This document shows positions 1 through 6,597 of a stretch of 12,205 nt of DNA, piece by piece. This DNA comes from UBA7312 sp002715345 (GTDB lineage: Bacteria; Bacteroidota; Bacteroidia; Flavobacteriales; UBA7312): assembly GCA_964009845.1 (NCBI GenBank), contig CAXGIQ010000035.1, positions 1-12,205 on the forward strand. Direction: 5' to 3'. The notes beneath the pieces were generated by a model. The model made no database searches. It was not told the origin of the DNA and was given only the letters and a program-made list of their open reading frames with translations. Position numbers and translations under genes: made by a program. Within the stretch, counting starts at the first letter, position 1. Each line of letters opens with the position of its first letter.

Positions 1-74
1 TAGACTCTGTACCAGCTGGTAAAAAAGTAGTAGAGAACGAAAGAACTGGATTACCTTTCTTAAAGAAAGCTTAA
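1..74 (+). CDS. 3' end of an unrecognised protein-coding gene
   Basis: An open frame enters from the left edge (full codons from base 3) and ends with TAA at 72-74, giving a last stretch of 23 residues that starts DSVPAGKKVV and ends GLPFLKKA. The tail is basic and has no membrane segment. It is too short for me to assign a family. That it is a real gene end is supported by the strong intrinsic terminator that begins 20 bases after the stop codon and by the separate promoter for the next gene. Nothing links its function to the downstream genes. Confidence 0.6.
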   Translation, partial: DSVPAGKKVVENERTGLPFLKKA

Positions 75-93
75 TCAGTTTAAAAGCTAAAGG

Positions 94-122
94 AAAGCCT
101 CTTCGAAAGAAGGGGCTTTTTT
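94..122 (+). terminator. Rho-independent terminator with GAAA tetraloop
   Basis: An 11-bp stem (94-104 with 109-119, one G-T wobble pair) closes a GAAA loop in a C(GAAA)G context, a stable GNRA tetraloop. The 3' arm runs into six T residues (117-122). It sits just after the stop codon at 74 and before the helicase promoter, so it separates the two transcription units. Confidence 0.88.
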
Positions 123-170
123 ATGCCTAACCATTTCTGAGAAATAAACAGAAGTGCAGATAAAAAAGAG

Positions 171-178
171 TAATTTTG
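171..178 (+). promoter_or_regulatory. Bacteroidota-type -7 promoter element for the DEAD-box helicase gene
   Basis: TAATTTTG matches the Bacteroidota -7 consensus TAnnTTTG at every fixed position and lies 27 bases before the ATG at 206. This leaves a leader of roughly 20 bases, normal for this phylum. I see no convincing TTG -33 element about 20 bases upstream. Because a TTG codon at 176 lies inside this element, translation is unlikely to start there; this favours the ATG at 206. Confidence 0.6.
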
Positions 179-205
179 CAGGCTCAAATAAACACCTTGT
201 TTAAA

Positions 206-1861
206 ATGAAAAGTTTCTCAGAATTAGGCCTTTCCGAATCATTGATGCTTGTATTACCTGAGATGGGTTTCGAAAAACCATCTCCTATACAAGAACAGGC
301 TATTCCTTTATTGAAGGAAAAAGCACAAGATTTTATCGGATTAGCGCAAACAGGTACGGGAAAAACAGCAGCTTTTGGACTTCCACTGCTGGATTGGATT
401 AACCCTGACCAGAAAGAAACACAAGCATTGGTGTTGGCGCCAACTAGAGAGTTGGGACAGCAAATCGCTAGTCAATTAGCATTGTTTGCAAAATACCTTC
501 CAAATATTCAAACACAAGCTGTATACGGTGGAGCTTCAATTGTAGTGCAGATAAAAGAAATCAAGAGAAGAACTCCACAAATCGTTATAGCTACACCAGG
601 GAGACTCTTAGATTTAATGCGTAGAAAAACACTGAATTTAAGTGCAGTCAAATTTGTAGTTTTAGATGAAGCTGATGAAATGCTAAACATGGGTTTCAAG
701 GATGATTTAGATGACATTCTATCTTATACCGGAGACAATAAAAACACATGGTTGTTCTCGGCAACTATGCCTAAAGAGATTAGGTCTATCGTTAAAAATT
801 ACATGCATAAGCCAGTAGAAGTGAAGGTTTCTACAGGAAATCAGGTAAATGAAAATATTGAACACCAATTTGCATTAGTCAACTCAACTAATAAGTTTGA
901 GGGTTTGAAAAGGATTTTAGACTCTGAAGAGGGTTTTAGAGGGGTTATTTTTTGCAGAACGAGGGCTGCTACGCAACAATTAGCAGATAACTTAAAGAAA
1001 AGTGGCTTTCAGGCAGAAGCCTTGCACGGAGAGATGTCGCAAGCACAAAGAGATCGAGTAATGAAGCGCTTTAAAGAGCATACCCTAAAATTATTAGTAG
1101 CTACAGATGTAGCTGCCAGAGGTATTGATGTCAATGATTTAACACATGTTATTCATTATTCTTTACCAGATGATGATGCTTATTACACCCATAGAAGTGG
1201 TCGAACGGCAAGAGCTGGTAAAAAAGGTATTTCCTTATCTATTTTAACAAATAGAGACATGCGTAAATTCGATGCCTTAGAAAAACGCTTAAAGCTGAAA
1301 ATGACAAAAATTAGCATCCCTTCAGCAAAGGATATCGCCTCTAAAAGACTATATACTTGGGCAGAAAATATTTTAAACACACCGACTGCCAAAGATGTTG
1401 ATGGGAAAATCTTAACAGATGTGCAGATGCTGTTGGGTAGTTTGAGTTATGAAGAACTCGTTGAAAAACTAGTTTCTATTGAACTAAATGCGTTGAACTA
1501 TAGCAAATCCAGTAATGACTTGAATGCTAATGGAAAGTCTGAGAGAAAATCATCAGGAAAGAAGAGAGAAAGAGGAAATCGAGACCATAAAGACAAAGGA
1601 AAAAAAGCAGATAAAAAAATCGACTTTAAAGGTGATAGATTCTTCATTAATGTAGGTAAGATGGACGATGTGACTAAGCGTGATTTAGTCGAATTTATTG
1701 CTGATACAGCACGCATTAAAAAGAGTGATGTTGGCACAGTAGAAATTCAAAAAAACTGCTCTTTCTTCGAGGTAAATAAAAAATACTCGAAAAAAATAGC
1801 TAACAGCTTTAAAGGTATTTATGTAGACGGAAGAGAGCTTCGAGTTAACAGAGATTCCTAA
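206..1861 (+). CDS. deaD: DEAD-box ATP-dependent RNA helicase, DeaD/CsdA type
   Basis: A 551-residue cytoplasmic RNA helicase. Family members unwind RNA with ATP and help assemble the 50S ribosomal subunit, especially in the cold. All core motifs are present: Q motif (about 21-34), Walker A AQTGTGKT (47-54), PTREL (79-83), TPGR (130-133), DEAD (154-157), SAT (185-187) and HRSGRTARAG (329-338). After the two RecA-like domains comes a Lys/Arg/Ser-rich linker (about 430-475), then a C-terminal domain (about 476-551) with the look of the DbpA/CsdA RNA-binding fold (DRFFINVGKMD through VDGRELRVN). The ATG at 206 is preferred over an in-frame TTG at 176, which overlaps the promoter. The typA remnant starts 21 bases after the stop. 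Several DEAD-box paralogues are usual in Bacteroidota, so the exact orthologue (DeaD, DbpA or RhlE) is less sure than the family. Confidence 0.93.
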   Translation: MKSFSELGLSESLMLVLPEMGFEKPSPIQEQAIPLLKEKAQDFIGLAQTGTGKTAAFGLPLLDWINPDQKETQALVLAPTRELGQQIASQLALFAKYLPNIQTQAVYGGASIVVQIKEIKRRTPQIVIATPGRLLDLMRRKTLNLSAVKFVVLDEADEMLNMGFKDDLDDILSYTGDNKNTWLFSATMPKEIRSIVKNYMHKPVEVKVSTGNQVNENIEHQFALVNSTNKFEGLKRILDSEEGFRGVIFCRTRAATQQLADNLKKSGFQAEALHGEMSQAQRDRVMKRFKEHTLKLLVATDVAARGIDVNDLTHVIHYSLPDDDAYYTHRSGRTARAGKKGISLSILTNRDMRKFDALEKRLKLKMTKISIPSAKDIASKRLYTWAENILNTPTAKDVDGKILTDVQMLLGSLSYEELVEKLVSIELNALNYSKSSNDLNANGKSERKSSGKKRERGNRDHKDKGKKADKKIDFKGDRFFINVGKMDDVTKRDLVEFIADTARIKKSDVGTVEIQKNCSFFEVNKKYSKKIANSFKGIYVDGRELRVNRDS

Positions 1862-1882
1862 TCCCACTTTAAACATACTTAT

Positions 1883-2196
1883 ATGCAATCAATCAGAAAC
1901 ATTGCAATTGTTGCCCATGTTGACCATGGCAAAACAACACTAGTAGATAAGCTTATTTATATTTGTGAAACATTAGATCCTATAAGGAAACTAAAGAACT
2001 GATTTTAGATAACAATGATTTAAAGGTCAATATTATTAAAGAAAAGAAGCTAACCGACGTGCGTTCGGCTGGAGCAGATGGAGCAGCTAAAATTGCCCAA
2101 AAAATCATCTTGTCTTTAGAAGAATCTATGGAGTACATCAAAGATGATGAATACTTGGAAGTAACGCCTCAAAGTTTGAGGATGCGCAAAATCTAA
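1883..2196 (+). pseudogene. typA: Remnant of translational GTPase TypA/BipA (large internal deletion plus frameshift)
   Basis: TypA/BipA is a ribosome-binding GTPase of about 600 residues involved in 50S assembly and stress adaptation. From the ATG at 1883 the frame begins MQSIRNIAIVAHVDHGKTTL, the TypA start with its G1 P-loop (HVDHGKTT, 12-19), but it stops at 2000-2002. The family sequence continues in the -1 frame from 1981 (YKETKELILDNNDL) and jumps directly to the TypA C-terminus (KVNIIKEKKLTDVRSAG to TPQSLRMRKI), ending with TAA at 2194-2196. Adding one base in codon 33 would restore the usual spacing between the P-loop and LILDNNDL. About 500 residues, including switch regions, the G2-G5 motifs and domains 2-4, are absent; the junction is near 2008-2025. 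The C-terminal frame is uninterrupted for 71 codons, so decay seems recent. No functional GTPase can be made. An assembly collapse is possible but would not explain the separate frameshift. Confidence 0.9.
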
Positions 2197-2226
2197 CAGC
2201 ATTTTTACAATTGAAAGCAAACGCTC

Positions 2227-2234
2227 TCTATTTG
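2227..2234 (+). promoter_or_regulatory. Possible weak -7 element before the flavoprotein gene
   Basis: In the 58-base spacer between the typA remnant and the next ATG, TCTATTTG matches TAnnTTTG except at one fixed base and lies 20 bases before the ATG at 2255. A TTG at 2211-2213 is too close to be a well-spaced -33 element. If real, it would give the flavoprotein/ABC-F pair its own transcript; otherwise they are read through from the helicase promoter. Confidence 0.25.
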
Positions 2235-2254
2235 TTTTTATAGCTTTACCAACA

Positions 2255-3451
2255 ATGAAAAGAATAGCAGTAATAGGAGGGGGAGCAGCTGGTTTTATGG
2301 CTGCTATTACAGCAAAAGAGCATGAGACGAAAGCTACTGTTGTTATTCTAGAAAAAAGCGATAAAACCTTATCTAAGGTGAAAATTTCAGGTGGTGGGAG
2401 GTGTAATGTAACCAATGCCTGCTTTAGCATATCTGACCTTTGTAAAAACTATCCAAGAGGGGGGAGGGAACTTAAAAAATCATTTGGACATTTTTATACT
2501 AAAGATACGATTGAATGGTTTGAAAAAAAAGACGTAGAGCTACACACAGAAAAGGATAACAGAATGTTTCCCATTTCTAATCAATCTCAAACAATTATTG
2601 ATTGTTTACAATCAGAAATTAAACGGTTAGGAATAAGATTGTCACTTAAAAGTCCGGTTAGTAAAATTACAATCGAAAATAATGAGTTTACACTAGCAGT
2701 AAATCAAGAATCGCTCTCATTTGACAAACTTATTATCGCTTGTGGTGGAAGTCCAAAAATAAGTGGTTTAAAATGGTTACAAGAGTTGGGTTATGTTGTT
2801 GCAGATCCTGTTCCTTCTTTATTCACTTTCAACATGCCAACAGAATCGATTAAAGAATTGATGGGTGTTGTAGCGCCAAATGTATCCGTTAAAACACAAG
2901 GGAATAAACAAAAACAAAACGGTCCTTTGCTAATAACACATTGGGGTATGAGTGGACCTGCTATTCTCAAAACATCCGCTTTTGAGGCAAGAACCTTGGC
3001 TCATCTTAATTATCAGTTTAAAGTTCAAGTAAATTGGTCAGATTTAAGCGAGCAGGATTATTTAGAAACAATAGGGGAGCAAGGCGATAAAAAAATAGCT
3101 AAAAACCCATTTAACTTACCTAGTAGACTATGGTTGTTTTTATTAAAAAAAGTAGATATTAACTCGGAAAGCACTTGGAGCCAATTGGGTAAAAAGAATA
3201 AAAACCGTTTACTAAATGTGTTGATGAACGATGTGTACGAAGTAAGTGGAAAAACTACTTTCAAAGAGGAGTTTGTGACTTGTGGTGGTGTATCTTTGTC
3301 AAACATCAACATGCAAACGATGGAAAGTAAACTACATGCAGGCATCTATTTTGCAGGCGAAATACTAGATATTGACGGTGTAACTGGGGGGTTTAATTTT
3401 CAGGCAGCTTGGACCACCGGTTTTTTAGCAGGTAAAAACAGTGCTTCATGA
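2255..3451 (+). CDS. HI0933/YhiN-family FAD flavoprotein, probable 23S rRNA dihydrouridine synthase (RdsA-like)
   Basis: A 398-residue cytoplasmic flavoprotein with no signal peptide. The dinucleotide-binding fold is at the very N-terminus (GGGAAG, 8-13, with Glu33 at the end of strand 2). The family hallmark KISGGGRCNVTN is at 43-54, and the conserved FAD-contacting C-terminus GVTGGFNFQAAWTTG begins at 375. The length is normal for the family. Databases label such proteins NAD(P)/FAD-dependent oxidoreductase, BaiN or YhiN. The E. coli member YhiN has been described as RdsA, the enzyme making dihydrouridine in 23S rRNA; whether this holds here is inference, though the ribosome-related neighbours fit. 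Its TGA overlaps the ATG of the ABC-F gene (ATGA), implying translational coupling. No clear Shine-Dalgarno sequence is seen. Confidence 0.88.
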   Translation: MKRIAVIGGGAAGFMAAITAKEHETKATVVILEKSDKTLSKVKISGGGRCNVTNACFSISDLCKNYPRGGRELKKSFGHFYTKDTIEWFEKKDVELHTEKDNRMFPISNQSQTIIDCLQSEIKRLGIRLSLKSPVSKITIENNEFTLAVNQESLSFDKLIIACGGSPKISGLKWLQELGYVVADPVPSLFTFNMPTESIKELMGVVAPNVSVKTQGNKQKQNGPLLITHWGMSGPAILKTSAFEARTLAHLNYQFKVQVNWSDLSEQDYLETIGEQGDKKIAKNPFNLPSRLWLFLLKKVDINSESTWSQLGKKNKNRLLNVLMNDVYEVSGKTTFKEEFVTCGGVSLSNINMQTMESKLHAGIYFAGEILDIDGVTGGFNFQAAWTTGFLAGKNSAS

Positions 3452-5325
3452 ATTATTTATCGGTAGAAAATTTAGCTAAAAACTACGGAGAACGCATTCT
3501 TTTTGAAGGGCTTACTTTTGGATTGTCTCAAGGAGATAAAATGGCTTTAATTGCCAATAATGGAACAGGGAAATCTAGCTTGTTGAAAATCATTGCAGGA
3601 ACTGATATTGCGGATGACGGAAGCGTTACCATTCGTAGTGGAATTAAAATTGGCTATCTAGCTCAGGAACCTGATTTTATCCAATCCTTAAGTATAGAAC
3701 AGCTTATCAATACTGCTCATACAGATGTTATGAAATTGATTCATGAATATGAGACTGCATTAGCAGAGCAATCAGAAAACTTCAATGAGCAGCAAACACA
3801 AAAAAGGTTAGAGGAGCTTTCTGCTCAAATGGATGAAGCTAATGCGTGGGATTACGAGCGAAAGATGAAACAAATCCTTTCCAAGTTCAATATTCAAGAT
3901 TTAAGTCAAAAAGTAGGAGATTTGTCTGGGGGACAGCAAAAGCGACTTTCTTTAGCAATGTTGTTGTTAGATAAACCAGAATTACTTTTGTTAGATGAGC
4001 CAACCAATCACTTAGATATAGATATGATTGAGTGGCTAGAAAAGTATTTACAGCAGCAAAAAATCACTTTACTAATGGTAACACACGATCGATATTTCCT
4101 AGATAGGGTGTGTAATCATATCATAGAATTAGAAGGAGGAAAGCTGTATCATCACAGAGGGAATTACGCTTACTTTTTAGAGAAAAGAGCAGAAAGAGAA
4201 GCTGCTTTTGATGTAGAAATTTCTAAGGCAGGAAAACTATTGAAAAAAGAAGTAGAATGGATGAGAAGAAGTCCAAAGGCAAGGACTACGAAGTCTAAAT
4301 CTAGAATCAGCAGCTTTTATAAAATCAAAGAAAAAGCACATAGCAAAAAGGTAAAACAAGAAATTCAGCTGGAAGTAAAAATGAGCCGAATCGGCGGAAA
4401 AATACTAGAGATGAAGAAAGTTTACAAAAGCTATGGAGATTTAGAGATATTAAAGGGATTTGACTACACCTTTAAAAAAGGTGAACGCATCGGAATTATT
4501 GGAAAAAACGGTGTTGGGAAAAGTACATTTCTAAATATCATTACACAAAAAGAAACTGCTGATAGCGGGAAAATAAATACTGGAGAGACTATTGTTTATG
4601 GTTATTTCTCGCAACAAGGAATACAGCTCAAAGAGGATAAACGTGTCATTGAGGTTTTAAAAGACATAGCCGATGTGATTGTAATGGCTGATGGTAGAAA
4701 AGTAAGTGCTTCACAGCTTTTACAGCATTTTATGTTTACGCCAGATATGCAATACACTTATGTGTCGAAATTAAGTGGTGGTGAGCGTAGAAGACTATAT
4801 TTGCTAACGGTCTTGATGAAGAATCCCAACTTCTTAATACTAGATGAGCCAACCAACGATTTAGATTTGTTAACCCTAAACAAGCTAGAGGAATTTCTAT
4901 TGCAATTCAAGGGTTGTTTAATACTGGTTTCTCACGATAGATACTTCATGGATAAGCTTACGGATCATTTATTTGTTTTTAAAGGAAATGGCATAGTTGA
5001 AGATCATTATTGTTCGTATTCTGAATATCGTGAAAAAAAGCAATTAGAAGAAAAAAAAATAAAACAAGGAGGAAAAGCAACTGCAGAGAAACCTAAAACA
5101 GAAAACACTAAAAAGAAACTTTCTTTTAAAGAGAAATACGAATATGAACAACTGGAAAAAGAAATTGAGAAATTAGAATTAGAAAAGAAAGATTTAGAAG
5201 ATCTGTTAAATAATCCAAATCTTAATTTTGAATCCATAAATGAAATTACCACAAATCTTGGTGATATAATCACACAAATAGATGAGAAATCATTAAGATG
5301 GATTGAATTAGATGAATTATCTTAA
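3448..5325 (+). CDS. uup: ABC-F family ATPase, Uup type (ribosome-associated)
   Basis: A 625-residue soluble protein with two ABC cassettes in one chain and no membrane segments, the ABC-F layout. Cassette 1: Walker A ANNGTGKS (36-43), signature LSGGQ (159-163), Walker B with DEPTNHLD (183-190), His213. Cassette 2: Walker A GKNGVGKST (352-360), LSGGE (442-446), DEPTNDLD (466-473), His496. The Arg/Lys-rich interdomain linker (about 245-315) is where ABC-F proteins contact P-site tRNA. A Lys/Glu-rich stretch (about 529-560) leads into a C-terminal coiled coil (about 561-625), the feature that separates Uup from EttA. ABC-F proteins bind the ribosomal E site and affect translation or assembly. 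Both ATP sites look intact. The first Gly of Walker A in cassette 1 is Ala, a tolerated change. It overlaps the flavoprotein gene by 4 bp and ends at a convergent terminator region. Which ABC-F subgroup it belongs to is inferred from architecture. Confidence 0.92.
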   Translation: MNYLSVENLAKNYGERILFEGLTFGLSQGDKMALIANNGTGKSSLLKIIAGTDIADDGSVTIRSGIKIGYLAQEPDFIQSLSIEQLINTAHTDVMKLIHEYETALAEQSENFNEQQTQKRLEELSAQMDEANAWDYERKMKQILSKFNIQDLSQKVGDLSGGQQKRLSLAMLLLDKPELLLLDEPTNHLDIDMIEWLEKYLQQQKITLLMVTHDRYFLDRVCNHIIELEGGKLYHHRGNYAYFLEKRAEREAAFDVEISKAGKLLKKEVEWMRRSPKARTTKSKSRISSFYKIKEKAHSKKVKQEIQLEVKMSRIGGKILEMKKVYKSYGDLEILKGFDYTFKKGERIGIIGKNGVGKSTFLNIITQKETADSGKINTGETIVYGYFSQQGIQLKEDKRVIEVLKDIADVIVMADGRKVSASQLLQHFMFTPDMQYTYVSKLSGGERRRLYLLTVLMKNPNFLILDEPTNDLDLLTLNKLEEFLLQFKGCLILVSHDRYFMDKLTDHLFVFKGNGIVEDHYCSYSEYREKKQLEEKKIKQGGKATAEKPKTENTKKKLSFKEKYEYEQLEKEIEKLELEKKDLEDLLNNPNLNFESINEITTNLGDIITQIDEKSLRWIELDELS

Positions 5326-5330
5326 AACAT

Positions 5331-5358
5331 ATTCTTTTCTCAGATCTAGAAAAGAAAT
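5331..5358 (+). terminator. AT-rich hairpin after the ABC-F gene, possible terminator
   Basis: ATTCTTTTCT (5331-5340) pairs with AGAAAAGAAAT (5348-5358) around a 7-base loop, with one bulged A. It starts 6 bases after the ABC-F stop codon. The stem is almost all A-T and no U-run follows directly, so termination would be weak. The hairpin at 5392-5425 may be the main stop signal. Confidence 0.4.
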
Positions 5359-5391
5359 ATAATTAACATTATGTTAAATAAACTTTTTAAT

Positions 5392-5425
5392 AATATAGGA
5401 GACAGATGATTCCCTCTCCTATATT
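5392..5425. terminator. Bidirectional terminator between convergent genes
   Basis: A perfect 11-bp inverted repeat (AATATAGGAGA at 5392-5402, TCTCCTATATT at 5415-5425) with a 12-base loop lies in the 105-base convergent gap. It is 5 bases beyond the stop codon of the minus-strand TPR gene and 66 bases beyond the plus-strand ABC-F gene. On the + strand it runs into the T-rich stretch TTTAATTTTAATTT. On the - strand the following sequence is A/T-rich without a clean U-run. A smaller palindrome, TTAACAT-T-ATGTTAA (5363-5377), also lies in this gap. Confidence 0.6.
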
Positions 5426-5430
5426 TAATT

Positions 5431-6591
5431 TTAATTTAGTTTAGAAGAAACTTCTTGATACTTATCAGTATTTCCGTTTCTGTAATATAATTCTTTTAAG
5501 ATTAAAAGAATGTTTTTGTCATTAGCATCTAACTCATAACAAGCTTCAATATGAGGTAAAGCCTTAAACATTGTTGCTTCTGCCCTTTTAGTATGAGCAT
5601 CCGCTTTTCTCCAATCACTCATGCTATTAGCTTCTTGAATCATATCTCCTCCTTTGTTGTAGTATAACACGCCCAAATTGTATAAAGCGTCAAAGAAATC
5701 TGATTTTATAGCCACAGCTTCTTCATAAGCCGATACAGCCTTGTCAAATTGATCAAGGTTATCGTAGCTGCTTCCTAAAGCGAAGAATAACTGGTGGTTG
5801 TTTGGATCTTCTTCAATGGCTAAGTTTAACAATTCTTCCGCTTTAGTAAAATCTCCACTTCCTAAATAGTAATTCAGTTCTGCAATGATTAAATCTACAT
5901 TGAATTCAAACATCTCTCTACCTAATTGTATGTATTCTAATGCCTTATCAAGGTTTTCTTCTTCCTGATACATGCTGGCCATAAACGAATAGATTTTAGG
6001 CTCTTGATAAGCAATATCAATCAGTTTTTGCAAGTAATCTTTACCGAGAGTGTAATCCTTCATCTCGTATGTAACAAAGAAAGAATTGAACCATACACTT
6101 TCTTTAGTCACATTACTTCTTGATAAGTTCCCATCTTCATCTAATGGAATCAAATCAAAAATCTTGTTATAAAGGATAAGTGCTTCTTGATAATTTCCTC
6201 TAGAATGAAGCTCTACACCTTTATTGAATAATTCTACTCCTGCTTTTGTTATTTTTTTGTTGATTTGTTCTTTATCAAACCATTTTTTAGCTTTTGGGTG
6301 TTTTGCGAGCGCTTCCCAACTTTCAGCACATTTTAAAATGGCCATTTCATCTAGTTTGCGGATCTCCATGGAATCTGACGAGGAAATTGCAAAGAAAATA
6401 TCTCCTCTGTAATTCAGCATTTTAACACTATTAGATGTGCTTGAGTTAGAGGCAGCTAATTCTATGTATTCCATAGCTTCAATAAGATTTTCTTTCTCTA
6501 ATGCACGATAGGCATTTTGTACATTACTTTTTTGGGCAAATGCAGCAGTTGAAACTGCAAATACTACAGCTAATAAACTTATTTTTTTCAT
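5431..6591 (-). CDS. Exported tetratricopeptide-repeat (TPR) protein
   Basis: A 386-residue protein with a clear Sec signal peptide: MKK, a hydrophobic core (about 4-16) and a likely cut after AFA19. There is no lipobox Cys, so the mature protein should be soluble in the periplasm. At least four TPR-like helical pairs are visible between about 115 and 312 (for example GNYQEALILYNKIFDL, ENLDKALEYIQLG, GDFTKAEELLNLAIEEDP, DQFDKAVSAYEEAV), and the C-terminal part is also helical. TPR arrays mediate protein-protein contacts and no enzyme motif is seen; the partner is unknown. The start ATG is 6 bases after the M16 peptidase stop, so the two are probably one operon. Downstream lies the convergent terminator. 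Such TPR genes are, as I recall, often close to gyrA in Flavobacteriia. Confidence 0.88.
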   Translation of the reverse strand: MKKISLLAVVFAVSTAAFAQKSNVQNAYRALEKENLIEAMEYIELAASNSSTSNSVKMLNYRGDIFFAISSSDSMEIRKLDEMAILKCAESWEALAKHPKAKKWFDKEQINKKITKAGVELFNKGVELHSRGNYQEALILYNKIFDLIPLDEDGNLSRSNVTKESVWFNSFFVTYEMKDYTLGKDYLQKLIDIAYQEPKIYSFMASMYQEEENLDKALEYIQLGREMFEFNVDLIIAELNYYLGSGDFTKAEELLNLAIEEDPNNHQLFFALGSSYDNLDQFDKAVSAYEEAVAIKSDFFDALYNLGVLYYNKGGDMIQEANSMSDWRKADAHTKRAEATMFKALPHIEACYELDANDKNILLILKELYYRNGNTDKYQEVSSKLN

Positions 6592-6597
6592 ATCTTC

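Noticed and set aside
176..205. N-terminal extension of the helicase from a TTG start at 176
   Set aside because: The TTG overlaps the -7 promoter element, and family proteins begin close to the sequence after the ATG at 206 (MKSFSELGLS).
154..556. Repeated 12-mer GTGCAGATAAAA at 154-165 and 545-556
   Set aside because: One copy is in the helicase leader and the other is inside its coding sequence; an isolated AT-rich 12-base match with no symmetry or further copies is likely chance.
1970..2000. Programmed -1 frameshift rescuing the typA remnant
   Set aside because: No slippery heptamer is present near 1975-1990, and even a correctly shifted product would lack the G2-G5 motifs and most domains.
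2116..2430. Minus-strand open frame of 104 codons
   Set aside because: It lies antisense to the typA remnant and to the start of the flavoprotein gene, whose reading is secured by family motifs; the antisense protein has no recognisable feature.
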